Below are positions 46,810 to 54,729 of a stretch of 64,000 nt of DNA, in pieces. Below the pieces are notes generated by a model that did not search any database, was not told the origin of the DNA, and saw only the letters and a program-made list of their open reading frames with translations. Position numbers and translations under genes: made by a program. The DNA comes from Desulfoluna sp942491485 (lineage in GTDB: Bacteria > Desulfobacterota > Desulfobacteria > Desulfobacterales > Desulfolunaceae). The stretch covers positions 310,001-374,000 of the forward strand of contig CALOAX010000004.1 in NCBI GenBank assembly GCA_942491485.1, given 5' to 3'. Numbering within the stretch: position 1 is the first letter of the stretch; each line of letters opens with the position of its first letter.

Positions 46810-47349
46810 GGTCTTCCCTTTATTGAATGATCCATGGTTGAAAGTCCGATAATACGCACTATAATGCGGTAAGGCCCGGACACGTGACGGGATATCCTCG
46901 TGATGACAAATGGCGTCGTACGAATCCGGGGTATCGCAACGCGTCGTTTCAAGCACGTTTCGTATCACTGATCTGTCACTGAAAGGGGGCGGCATGAATG
47001 GTCTCGAAAAGGGGCGGGTCGCGCTGATGGAGTTATGATATAACGTCTCCATACTATAGCACAAACCATTTTGCGAGGACAGGCTATTTCGCGATGGGTA
47101 GGCACCTTGAATCGCAGTCGGGGAAGACGGCACAGAAGGAGCCGCTGTCGAATCGCGTGCAACGCCGTGGTCGAATGTGACAAGGCAGGGTGATGAAGGT
47201 GCCCCCCATTTGAGATCCTTTTCCGGGGGCTGGGTGTGGTGGTTGCTCTGCAAATGCCCATGGTGATTCGAATACATCAATTGAAGATTCAGGACTAAAG
47301 ACCCTCTCTTTATATTTCGCAAGCTATCAGCACAAAGTCAGGAGGTACC
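46810..47349 (+). other. Divergent intergenic region before glpD
   Basis: About 540 bases, no gene. Around 47113-47135, GCAGTCGGGGAAGACGGCACAGA resembles the right end of R2, so a fourth worn R2 copy may be present. The right end carries the AGGAGG site of glpD. Promoters for both flanking genes are expected here but no clear consensus was found. Confidence 0.4.
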
Positions 47350-48948
47350 ATGAACAGAACCGAGATGCTTTCTCAAGCAACAGAGCGTGGACGCGTATGG
47401 GACGTAATTGTGGTGGGCGGTGGAGCAACGGGGCTCGGGGTCGCCGTGGAGGCCTCGTCTCGGGGTTTCTCCACCCTGCTCTTGGAACAGGCCGATTTTT
47501 CTCAAGGCACCTCCAGTCGAAGCACCAAGCTTATCCACGGTGGCGTCAGGTACCTTCAGCAGGGCAACATCACCCTGGTTCTGGAGGCTCTCCATGAGCG
47601 GGGCCTTCTTTTTCACAACGCCCCTCATCTGGTGCGTCATCAGTCCTTTGTCGTCCCGAACTACAGTTGGTGGGAGGGCCCATTTTATGGCATCGGCATG
47701 AAATTTTATGACATGCTGGCTGGCAAACTCGGCATCAAGCCATCCAAGCACCTAAGCCGGGAGCGGACCCTGGAATTGATTCCCACCCTGGAACCTGAAG
47801 ACCTTAAAGGCGGGGTGATGTACTACGACGGCCAGTTTGATGACGCCCGTCTGGCCGTGACCCTGGCCCTCTCCGCAGAGGACCACGGGGCCTGCCTGGT
47901 CAACGGCATGCGTGTGGCCGGTCTTATCAAGAACAAGGGGCTTGTGGCAGGGGTTCGGGCCGTGGATGAGGAGAGCGGCGAGGAAGGTGAGATTATGGGG
48001 CGCTGCGTTATCAATGCCACGGGCATGTTTGTGGATGATCTCTGCAAAATGGACGATGCCGCCCGTGAACCCATGATTGCCCCGAGTCAGGGAGTGCACA
48101 TCGTGCTGGATAAATCCTTTCTCCCTGGTGACAGCGCCATCATGGTGCCCCAGACCGACGACGGACGTGTTCTCTTTGCCGTGCCATGGCACGACCGGGT
48201 CATCGTGGGCACCACGGATACCCCCATTGAAAAACCCGTCATGGAGCCCGTGCCCCAGGAGGAGGAGATCGAATTCCTGCTTACCCACGCGGCACGGTAC
48301 CTCACGAAAAACCCGGAGCGTAGGGACGTTCTCAGTATCTTTGCCGGGGTGCGCCCCCTTATCGGCTCTACGGGAGCCAAAAAGACCGCAACCCTCTCCC
48401 GGGACCACCACCTTGAGGTTTCAACCTCCGGGTTGATCACCATCGCCGGCGGAAAGTGGACCACCTACCGCAAGATGGGCCAGGATGTGGTGGATCAGGC
48501 AAAAATGGTTGCAGGTCTGCCCGAGCGGCCCTCCCGGACAGAGTACCTCAACCTCCACGGCTGGTCTGCAGACGAAGCCGGGAATGCTCCGTATACCCTC
48601 TATGGCAGCGATGCTCGCTTGATCAAGCGCATCGAAAAAGAGACCCCAGATTTAGCAAACCCCATGCATGAACGGCTGCCCTACCGGCTGGCCGAGGTGG
48701 TTTGGGCAGCCCGACACGAGATGGCCCGAACCGTCGAAGATGTCCTGGCAAGACGCACCCGTGCCCTGATCCTCGACGCCCGGGCCGCCATGGACGCCGC
48801 TCCGGAAGTGGCCAGGCTCATGGCCGCAGAGCTCGGCAAAGACCAGGGTTGGATCGATGCCCAGGTGAAGGCTTTCACTGAATTGGCAAAAGGGTACATT
48901 TTGGGTAACTATTCGGCTTGTGCCTCCGGCGGCCCTGCCGGGGGCTAA
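47350..48948 (+). CDS. glpD: FAD-dependent glycerol-3-phosphate dehydrogenase
   Basis: 532 residues: FAD-binding DVIVVGGGATGLGVAVEASSRGFSTLLLEQADF (33 residues at about 18-50), SSRSTKLIHGGVRYL, then VGTTDTP and GVRPLIGS. These are signatures of GlpD/GlpA, which oxidise glycerol 3-phosphate to dihydroxyacetone phosphate at the inner membrane. A perfect AGGAGG lies before the ATG. The last eight residues (ASGGPAGG) and the TAA stop are inside a repeat; the sister copy at 59829 has CAA where glpD has TAA. Confidence 0.93.
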   Translation: MNRTEMLSQATERGRVWDVIVVGGGATGLGVAVEASSRGFSTLLLEQADFSQGTSSRSTKLIHGGVRYLQQGNITLVLEALHERGLLFHNAPHLVRHQSFVVPNYSWWEGPFYGIGMKFYDMLAGKLGIKPSKHLSRERTLELIPTLEPEDLKGGVMYYDGQFDDARLAVTLALSAEDHGACLVNGMRVAGLIKNKGLVAGVRAVDEESGEEGEIMGRCVINATGMFVDDLCKMDDAAREPMIAPSQGVHIVLDKSFLPGDSAIMVPQTDDGRVLFAVPWHDRVIVGTTDTPIEKPVMEPVPQEEEIEFLLTHAARYLTKNPERRDVLSIFAGVRPLIGSTGAKKTATLSRDHHLEVSTSGLITIAGGKWTTYRKMGQDVVDQAKMVAGLPERPSRTEYLNLHGWSADEAGNAPYTLYGSDARLIKRIEKETPDLANPMHERLPYRLAEVVWAARHEMARTVEDVLARRTRALILDARAAMDAAPEVARLMAAELGKDQGWIDAQVKAFTELAKGYILGNYSACASGGPAGG

Positions 48949-48973
48949 ACTTTTAAAAAGTTTATCAAACAGG
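48922..48973 (-). repeat. R3 repeat, copy 1, overlapping the end of glpD
   Basis: 52 bp matching the reverse complement of 59830-59881 at 48 of 52 positions by hand. It opens with GCCTCCGGCGGCCCTGCCGG, then TAAACTTTT and AAAGTTTATCAAACAGG. Bases 25-27 are the glpD stop codon TAA. Confidence 0.85.
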
Positions 48974-49130
48974 TCTACCTTGATCATCGTTTCGACGATC
49001 AGCGTGTTCGCATTACCACCTGAGCACTCTTGATCCCTGGAGCGCCTTTCTCGTTTTTTTAAGGTCACGGCCCAAACGATGACCAAGGCCACAAGCCTTA
49101 AAGGATTAACCTGATTAAATTTCAACTTAA

Positions 49131-49215
49131 AGGCGGATGTGATTTGACCCGAGGAACGAGGGGCAAAGCACATCTGTTACCTGCTTTCAAGGTGGCACAC
49201 CTTGCCGCCGGAGGC
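49131..49215 (+). repeat. R1 variant, copy 6 (no left stem)
   Basis: AGGCGGATGTGATTTGACCC then GAGGAACGAGGGGCAAAGC, and after a 10-bp variable part CCTGCTTTCAAGGTGGCACACCTTGCCGCCGGAG. Almost the same copy recurs at 51479; only the 10-bp middle differs. Confidence 0.88.
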
Positions 49216-49263
49216 CTTTTTTCAGGCGCTGAATAGTTACTATTTTGGAAAGGGTAAAAATAA

Positions 49264-49362
49264 TGCCTCCGGCGTCCAGGGGCTGAGCCCCTGGACCCCA
49301 GGTTGCGAATGCTCCAACCCTCGTACCTCGGGTTGTCACATTCGCCGACGGCCTGCGCCCGT
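49264..49362 (-). repeat. R1 structured repeat, copy 7
   Basis: A complete 99-bp copy with CCAGGGGCTGAGCCCCTGG as the third hairpin. Together with the D module at 49390 it makes a full 166-bp unit. It lies 48 bp from R1 copy 6 in the opposite orientation. Confidence 0.9.
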
Positions 49363-49389
49363 GAAAAACTGCTGAGTTTTTTTAAACTT

Positions 49390-49429
49390 TCTTCGTGTAG
49401 CCCGAAGGGCGCTTCGTGTTCTTCGTGGT
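49390..49429 (-). repeat. D hairpin module, copy 2
   Basis: CTTCGTGTAGCCCGAAGGGCGCTTCGTGTTCTTCGTGGTT layout on the + strand (40 bp), 27 bp from R1 copy 7. It ends 50 bp before the YdjM-like ATG. Confidence 0.9.
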
Positions 49430-49479
49430 TACTCAAGAACTGGTTTGTGCAACATTGGAAAGGTGTTTAGGACGTCATC

Positions 49480-50022
49480 ATGCCAACTGTGTTCGCTCAT
49501 GCTGCTGTGGGGCTTTTTTCAGCGGCCGCCATCTACAGGAAGCCAATGCCGAAGCGGTTTTGGGTTCTTGCAGTTGTTTGCTCCATCATCCCGGATGCGG
49601 ATGTTCTGGCCTTTAAATTCGGGATTCCCTACGGCCATTTTTTCGGGCATCGTGGGTTCTTTCACTCCCTCTTCTTTGCGGTGTTTCTGGGCATGGCCGT
49701 TGGGTGCCTCTTTTTTCTGAAAAGCCCCAGGCGATTTTTGTACGGGGCTTATTTTTCCCTTCTGATCGCACTTCACGATCTCCTGGATGCCTTTACCAAC
49801 GGCGGCCTGGGAATAGCTCTTCTCTCACCATTTTCAACAAAGCGATATTTCTTCTGGACCACGCCCATCGAGGTGGCTCCCCTCAGCCCCAAGGTGTTTT
49901 TCTCGGAAAGGGCGTACCTGATTCTGGGAAATGAGCTGCTTTGGGTTGGGGTGCCTGCTGCTGTCCTGGCGTTTCTGGTGTGGACTGTTCGTTCATTCTA
50001 TCGTGGGGAGGGTGCCGAGTAA
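49480..50022 (+). CDS. YdjM-like membrane-bound metal-dependent hydrolase (DUF457)
   Basis: 180 residues with four hydrophobic segments. The family metal motifs are TVFAHAAVGLF (His6), IIPDADVLA, GHRGFFHS and HDLLDAFTNGGLG. Such proteins are annotated as membrane hydrolases, but substrate is unknown. Located between repeat-filled gaps. Confidence 0.88.
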   Translation: MPTVFAHAAVGLFSAAAIYRKPMPKRFWVLAVVCSIIPDADVLAFKFGIPYGHFFGHRGFFHSLFFAVFLGMAVGCLFFLKSPRRFLYGAYFSLLIALHDLLDAFTNGGLGIALLSPFSTKRYFFWTTPIEVAPLSPKVFFSERAYLILGNELLWVGVPAAVLAFLVWTVRSFYRGEGAE

Positions 50023-50094
50023 GGCTTCAAGCTCTTTTGTGAAAGGATTTTTGGGTAACACCTCGAAGAACGTTTGGTTACTTCAACCCTGTTT

Positions 50095-50196
50095 ACGGGC
50101 GCAGCCCGTCGGCAAATGTGATCGACCCGAGGGACGAGGGGCGGGGGCAGTTGCGAACCTGGGGTCAAGGGGCTTTATCCCCTTGCCGCCGGAGGC
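50095..50196 (+). repeat. R1 structured repeat, copy 8, adjoining the amidohydrolase 3' end
   Basis: GGGCGCAGCCCGTCGG, CCC-GAGGGACGA-GGGG, then AAGGGG-CTTTAT-CCCCTT where other copies have CAGGGG/CCCCTG, and GCCGCCGGAGGC with a T7 run. It ends 13 bp from the amidohydrolase stop. A worn D module precedes it (50060-50090). Confidence 0.88.
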
Positions 50197-50209
50197 GTTT
50201 TTTTCCGTT

Positions 50210-51082
50210 TCAGACCATGCCTGTGATTTCCCGGAAGGTGTCTTCAAAGAGTCGCTTCTGGGTGCCGGGATCGGGGAAGGTGCACCGGATGCGGGACTGC
50301 ATGTGGCCGTAGTCAAAGTGGCCGGTGGCATCCCGGGGACCGAAGGGGCCGTCGGTGCCGAAGAGGCATCGGTCGGGGCCCAAGACCGCCACGGCCCGTT
50401 TCATGATGGATTCATTGACAAAGGCGCTGGCGGAGAGGTCAAGGTAGATATTGGGAAGATCCGCGATCTCTTTCCAGAGGCTCTGGTAGTAGGGGACCCC
50501 GGCGTGGGCGAGGATGATCTTAAGGCGCGGGTAGGCATGGGCCAGGGGAAGGATGTTTCCATGCCCTTCGAATCCCAGGTGCATGAGAAAGGGCTTTGAG
50601 GTTTTTTCAAGGTGTTCCGCCACCGGGGCCAGTGCCATGGGCGGGTATCGGTGCCAGAAGGGGTGGGCTTTGCCGCCGATAAAGCCCGGATGGGTCTCCC
50701 ACTTTTTAAGCTCTTCCACAGGGTGCCGGAAGCCATGAGGGTTGACGAAGGCCCAGCCGTAAAGGCGATCCGGGTACCTGTCCACGGCTTCAAAGACGGC
50801 GTCGTTGTCAGGGTCGGACTCGATGGGGACGGCCCCGCTGGGAAGGAGTACATCCCCCTGATCTGAAAATCTCGACACGAAGGGTTTTACGAAACACCGT
50901 GTGAGGTTTCGCCCCATGAGAGTTCGCATGACGTTGAGGAGGCCTTCACCCGGTTCTTCAATGGGGCCGCAGAGCTTGGCGATGAGGGCGGTTTTTTCAA
51001 TGCCGTATCTGTCCATCAGGGTGATGATGTCATCGGTGGACAGGGTTTCCGGATCGATGTGGAAATGACTGTCGATGATCAT
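50210..51082 (-). CDS. Amidohydrolase family protein (amidohydrolase 2)
   Basis: 290 residues with the TIM-barrel amidohydrolase-2 pattern: N-terminal metal motif IDSHFHID, FLMHLGFEGHGN, ILAHAGVPYYQS (metal His) and the final Asp in LFGTDGPFGPR. Related enzymes are decarboxylases or lactonases; the substrate cannot be told. The gene's 3' end abuts R1 copy 8, which could serve as its terminator (hairpin and T/A run in - orientation). Confidence 0.88.
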   Translation of the reverse strand: MIIDSHFHIDPETLSTDDIITLMDRYGIEKTALIAKLCGPIEEPGEGLLNVMRTLMGRNLTRCFVKPFVSRFSDQGDVLLPSGAVPIESDPDNDAVFEAVDRYPDRLYGWAFVNPHGFRHPVEELKKWETHPGFIGGKAHPFWHRYPPMALAPVAEHLEKTSKPFLMHLGFEGHGNILPLAHAYPRLKIILAHAGVPYYQSLWKEIADLPNIYLDLSASAFVNESIMKRAVAVLGPDRCLFGTDGPFGPRDATGHFDYGHMQSRIRCTFPDPGTQKRLFEDTFREITGMV

Positions 51083-51475
51083 GGATGGTTGCCTTCCTGT
51101 GCGTGTGTTGGGTGAAGAAACGTCATGTGGTGGATTCGCTGCATACGGATGTGACGTGAGACATGTGCTGAAAATATATCATATTAATGGGGGGGCGGGG
51201 GTACGGTTTTTTTAATAAGAATTCGTGCGTGATGTGGTTTGGGCCTTGGGGGCTTGTGCAAAAAAGCCGCGATGGCGCGCGGTGTGCCCAGGAGGGTGTC
51301 GCGCCTTCACCCGTTGCTGGTTACCCGGTAACAGAAGTAGGTGTGTGGTCGCAATGTGGGGTCTACTGAATGTATAAAAAGAAGTGTCACTGTTCAGTGT
51401 GTGCTTCCGGTGGCTTAACGCTTAATATCTTGAATAAACGGGTTTTAAGAATAGCCCTTGAACGAATTTTGTTTT
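51083..51475 (+). other. Intergenic gap, no gene seen
   Basis: About 390 bases between the amidohydrolase start and R1 copy 9. It contains a G-rich run (51188-51202). The left part presumably holds the amidohydrolase promoter on the - strand; no consensus was recognised. Confidence 0.4.
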
Positions 51476-51478
51476 GAA

Positions 51479-51560
51479 GGCGGATGTGATTTGACCCGAG
51501 GAACGAGGGGCAAAGCGCAACCGCAACCTGCTTTCAAGGTGGCACACCTTGCCGCCGGAG
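51479..51560 (+). repeat. R1 variant, copy 9
   Basis: Matches copy 6 (49131): 39 bp identical on the left and 34 bp identical on the right by hand alignment, with only the 10-bp middle differing. It is followed by GACAGCTTTTTGGCC. Confidence 0.88.
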
Positions 51561-51784
51561 ACAGCTTTTTGGCCGCTGAATGGTTGCAAAGAAGAAACCA
51601 TTTCTCGGGTATCATTGGGGCGCTTTTTGAAATGAGTCCTGAAACTGTTCCAGTTGCTATAGTTGGCAGGTTGGCGGCACATGTCAAATCAACATCGGTT
51701 GGTCCATCGATAGTTGATGCCAAAACCTGTCAGTCAAACGTTACAAGAGCTTGGCTCCCGGTGGGCCCGCAGGATGTCTCACGT

Positions 51785-52132
51785 TTACTCCATGGCTTTT
51801 GCCAATCTCTGTAGGCCTTTGCCGATACCCAGGCAGACCAGGGCTGAGCCGAGGAAGACAAAAAGAGCAGGGGTGTTGGCGAGTTTGGCGGACCCCAAGA
51901 GCAGTTGTCGCCGGAACGGGGAGAGCCGGTCGTCCAGCAAGACCTGCAGAAAACCGAGGTTCATGGCCTGGTGGCATTTCACCCAGGCCCAGCCCCCTTT
52001 GTCAACGAAGAGCATCACCTGAAGGATCAGGGTTTTCAGGGTCATGAAAACAGAGAGGGTGACCCCGGCAAGGGGAAGGTAAGCGATGAAATGAATGGCA
52101 ACAGCGGTTGCTTTCGATGCTGGATGACTCAT
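51785..52132 (-). CDS. Small two-helix membrane protein
   Basis: Not recognised. 115 residues with two hydrophobic segments (about 10-42 and about 85-107) joined by a basic loop (LLDDRLSPFRRQLL). It is divergent from the tetR gene across a region with a TetR-type palindrome, so it may be the regulator's target. No signal or enzymatic motif. Confidence 0.6.
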   Translation of the reverse strand: MSHPASKATAVAIHFIAYLPLAGVTLSVFMTLKTLILQVMLFVDKGGWAWVKCHQAMNLGFLQVLLDDRLSPFRRQLLLGSAKLANTPALFVFLGSALVCLGIGKGLQRLAKAME

Positions 52133-52272
52133 ACGTACCTCGTGCGTATTGCGTAGTGAATGGTGGGGCTCAACCTATAATAGGAACAGCGTGTTTGGCA
52201 ACAGGGCATTTTTGCCGGGCTGGGGCAAACAGATTGATTCCCGTTCCCGGTTGGGGTAGTGTGTGGTTTTTA

Positions 52273-52292
52273 ATGACCGGGTGGTCGGTCAT
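52273..52292. promoter_or_regulatory. Probable TetR-family operator
   Basis: ATGACCGGGTGGTCGGTCAT is a 20-bp inverted repeat (ATGACCG/CGGTCAT, seven-base arms, six-base centre). It lies between the divergent small membrane protein gene and the TetR regulator gene, as expected for an autoregulated TetR operator. Confidence 0.7.
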
Positions 52293-52299
52293 AAATTGG

Positions 52300-52374
52300 G
52301 GCTCAGAGCTTTCGCAATCCGCTTTAACGATTTTGCCTAATGTGGCTTCGTGACTATAGCCGGAGGCAATTCTG
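52300..52374 (+). repeat. Worn R1 repeat forming the tetR leader
   Basis: GGCTCAGAGC-TTTCGCAATCCGCTTT and GCCGGAGGCAA match the right half of R1 copy 13 (53332). It sits between the operator and the tetR start, so it is transcribed as 5' leader. Confidence 0.65.
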
Positions 52375-52398
52375 AGCTTATACAGCAGGGGGGCTTTG

Positions 52399-53016
52399 AT
52401 GCCAAAGATTGTGGACAAAGAGGCAAGGCGGGAAGAGATCGCGGAGAAGGCGGCCCATCTCTTTTTCCTTGAAGGGTACGAGAACACACCGGTCCGGGCC
52501 ATTACCGAGGCCGCAGGTATCTCCAAGGGATCCTTTTACGACTACTTTTCATCCAAGGAAGAGATCCTCGGGCTCATTGCGGACATGCGCCACCGCATGT
52601 GGCGGGACCTGTTCAACGGAGCCTTGGCTCCGGTTGAGGGGCAGGGGGCCGCAGCGGCCCTTAGGGCCGTGGTGACAGACGCCGTGTGCTCTGTTGCATC
52701 CCTGACGCCGCACACGGTGAACATGCTGGATCTCTGGCGGATTGGGATGCGCGGCAAGGGAGACTCGGCACTGGCCGAATCCATGGACCGGGCCATGCTG
52801 GAGCTTCGGGGTGTTCTCGTGGGAATTATCGATGCGGGGAAAGAGGAGGGGGCCTTTCGGTGCGACGCGGATGCAGACGTAACGGCCGTGGGCATCCTGG
52901 GATTGATTTCAGGGCTCACCATGCAGCTGAACATGATGAAAACGGCCCCTCTGGATCCGACGGACATGTCCGAAAAGACATGTGAGCTGATATTGGGGGG
53001 GATTGAAGTGCGGTGA
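52399..53016 (+). CDS. TetR/AcrR family transcriptional regulator
   Basis: 205 residues. The N-terminal helix-turn-helix is standard: RREEIAEKAAHLFFLEGYENT, VRAITEAAGISKGSFYDYFSSKEEIL. The C-terminal ligand domain is helical and typical of AcrR-type. The ATG at 52399, with a G-rich ribosome site, is preferred to the TTG at 52396. It probably represses itself and the divergent small membrane protein through the palindrome at 52273. Ligand unknown. Confidence 0.9.
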   Translation: MPKIVDKEARREEIAEKAAHLFFLEGYENTPVRAITEAAGISKGSFYDYFSSKEEILGLIADMRHRMWRDLFNGALAPVEGQGAAAALRAVVTDAVCSVASLTPHTVNMLDLWRIGMRGKGDSALAESMDRAMLELRGVLVGIIDAGKEEGAFRCDADADVTAVGILGLISGLTMQLNMMKTAPLDPTDMSEKTCELILGGIEVR

Positions 53017-53050
53017 GTCTGTAAGGGGTGAATGCCGACATTTGGGAATA

Positions 53051-53090
53051 AACCACGAAGAACACGAAGCGCCCTTCGGGCTACACGAAG
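53051..53090 (+). repeat. D hairpin module, copy 3
   Basis: AACCACGAAGAACACGAAGC then GCCCTTCGGGCTACACGAAG (40 bp), starting 34 bp after the tetR stop and 26 bp before R1 copy 12. Confidence 0.9.
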
Positions 53091-53116
53091 GTGATTGAGC
53101 AACCTCAGCCGTGATT

Positions 53117-53215
53117 CACGGGCGCAACCCGTCAGCGAATGTGACGACCCCGAGGAACGGGGACGCGGAGCATTCGCAGACCTGGGGGCCGAGGGATCAC
53201 CCCAGGCCGCCGGAG
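53117..53215 (+). repeat. R1 structured repeat, copy 12
   Basis: A complete 99-bp copy. The inner hairpin is CCCC-GAGGAAC-GGGG, where the usual loop is shortened. With the D module upstream it makes a 165-bp unit. A second full unit follows 50 bp later in the same orientation. Confidence 0.9.
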
Positions 53216-53265
53216 TTATTCCGGGCAAAGCCAAAACCTATTCAGCAGCCTTCATGGGTGTTTTT

Positions 53266-53305
53266 AACCATGAAGAACATGAAGCACCCTTCGGGCTACA
53301 TGAAG
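53266..53305 (+). repeat. D hairpin module, copy 4
   Basis: AACCATGAAGAACATGAAGC then ACCCTTCGGGCTACATGAAG. Compared with copy 3, every CACGAAG is CATGAAG: three parallel C-to-T changes. It lies 26 bp before R1 copy 13. Confidence 0.9.
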
Positions 53306-53331
53306 ACGGTTTGAGAACCGTTACCGTGGAC

Positions 53332-53429
53332 CACGGGCGTAGCCCGTCAGCGAATGTGAAGGGCCCGAGGAACGAGGGCTCAGAGCATTCGCAATCCGCT
53401 TTCAAGGTGGCTCACCTTGCGCCGGAGGC
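53332..53429 (+). repeat. R1 structured repeat, copy 13
   Basis: A complete 98-bp copy: GGGCGTAGCCCGT, GGCCC-GAGGAACGA-GGGCT, CAAGGTGGCTCACCTTG and CGCCGGAGGC with T-run. It ends 62 bp before the MBL hydrolase ATG. With D it forms a 164-bp unit. Confidence 0.92.
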
Positions 53430-53491
53430 ATGCTTTTTATTTTGATTTTTTACGAGAACCGCCAAAAGGCGGGCTGGAGTATCATTAAAAG

Positions 53492-54376
53492 ATGTTTGTT
53501 TCATTGGGAGACGGGGTCTCCCTGATGTTGAATGCAGGGTTTGGTTCGTCAAATTGTCTGTTTGTCGAAGGAGAGCGTCGGGTTCTTGTGGAGACGGGCG
53601 GGGGAAAGGCCCTTGCCGGGATTGAACCGGACAGTGTGGATATGGTTATCAATACTCACCGTCATATTGACCACGTGAAAGGGAACGGGCTTTTTCCCCG
53701 GGCAAAGGTGTGTGTGCATGCTCGGGAGAAGGCCGCCATGGATGAGGTTGATCTCGTGGCTGCCAGTGGTGGCTGGAACCGGTTTATGGAGGGCGGGTTT
53801 CAGGATTACATGAACGAATTCCCGGTTGCGACGTCCGATCTTTATGTACACCGGCCGGTGGACGGAACCCTGTGCGATGGCGAGGTGATCGATTGCGGCC
53901 GGACCCGCATTGAGGTGCTTCACACCCCCGGCCACACGGCGGGGCACTGCTCGGTTTTTCTTCCGGAGGAGGAGGTCCTCTTTGCCGGGGACATCTGCCT
54001 GACGGCGGCCGGCCCGTGCTACGCCGATCCCGATGCGGATATCGATGAGCTCATGGGTTCCATTGACAGGCTCATCGCCATAAAGCCGAAGGCCCTGGTT
54101 TCATCCCATAGCAAGAAGATCTACAACGGGGACTCCGCAAAGGTGCTGGTTGAGTTTCGGGATCGGGTTCTCAAGCGGGAGGACCGGGTTCTTTCGGCCA
54201 TAAAGAAGAAGCCGTCGGATATCCATACCCTGGCCGGCATGCGATTGATCTATGCGATGCACCCCAGTCATTTTGTGGTATTTTGGGAGAAGTGCATGAT
54301 TGAAAAGCACCTCGTTCGGCTGGAGAAGGCTGGGCTGGCAGGGTCCTCAGACGAGGGCGTCTGGTATGCGGCGTAA
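53492..54376 (+). CDS. MBL-fold metallo-hydrolase
   Basis: 294 residues. The metal-binding motif is NTHRHIDHVKG (H-x-H-x-D-H), with HTPGHTAGHCSVF, FAGDICL and the final His in LVSSHSKK. The C-terminal about 60 residues resemble the helical dimer part of glyoxalase II-like proteins. The natural substrate is unknown. No close ribosome site is apparent before the ATG (the nearest is GGAG 17 bases upstream). Confidence 0.9.
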   Translation: MFVSLGDGVSLMLNAGFGSSNCLFVEGERRVLVETGGGKALAGIEPDSVDMVINTHRHIDHVKGNGLFPRAKVCVHAREKAAMDEVDLVAASGGWNRFMEGGFQDYMNEFPVATSDLYVHRPVDGTLCDGEVIDCGRTRIEVLHTPGHTAGHCSVFLPEEEVLFAGDICLTAAGPCYADPDADIDELMGSIDRLIAIKPKALVSSHSKKIYNGDSAKVLVEFRDRVLKREDRVLSAIKKKPSDIHTLAGMRLIYAMHPSHFVVFWEKCMIEKHLVRLEKAGLAGSSDEGVWYAA

Positions 54377-54421
54377 GCAGGAGGATAAGCTGAGTTAGTA
54401 TTTACTAAGATGTCTGTTTAG

Positions 54422-54463
54422 CTCAGTATTGCCTCCAGAGGCCTTGCCGGAGGCAATACTGAG
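54422..54463. terminator. Perfect 15-bp hairpin after the MBL gene
   Basis: CTCAGTATTGCCTCC and GGAGGCAATACTGAG flank a 12-base loop, 45 bp after the stop. It includes the GCCTCC/GGAGGC word of R1 on both arms, suggesting it arose from an R1 end. It lacks a T-run. Confidence 0.6.
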
Positions 54464-54729
54464 ATGAAGAACGACGTCTGTCGTCTGTTTGTCTGTGATG
54501 AATTGAGTGGCCGGATGGCCTGGGGTTGTTGACATACGAATGATGATTTGAAATGATAATTCGCATTTATTGTCAGAAATAAAGAGCTTTAACTCTTTAA
54601 AAGCCTGGATTGATCTGAAGGCAATGCAACATGCATGTTATGCGATAGTACGATAACATCGTGTGACTGCTCTTGAGAAAAAAAATCAGATTCGTTTTTC
54701 CCACGGAGAGTAACATAGGAGGGTTTGAC
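54464..54729 (+). other. Leader region of the ABC binding-protein gene
   Basis: No gene seen. TTGACA (54529) with a GATAAT-like -10 (54555) at wide spacing of 20 may be a promoter. The right end has AGGAGGG before the GTG start. Confidence 0.35.

Noticed and set aside
46810..47322. N-terminal 170 residues of the long frame 45901-47322
   Set aside because: Low-complexity, intergenic-looking translation; the ATG at 46809 has a proper ribosome site and begins the globular part.
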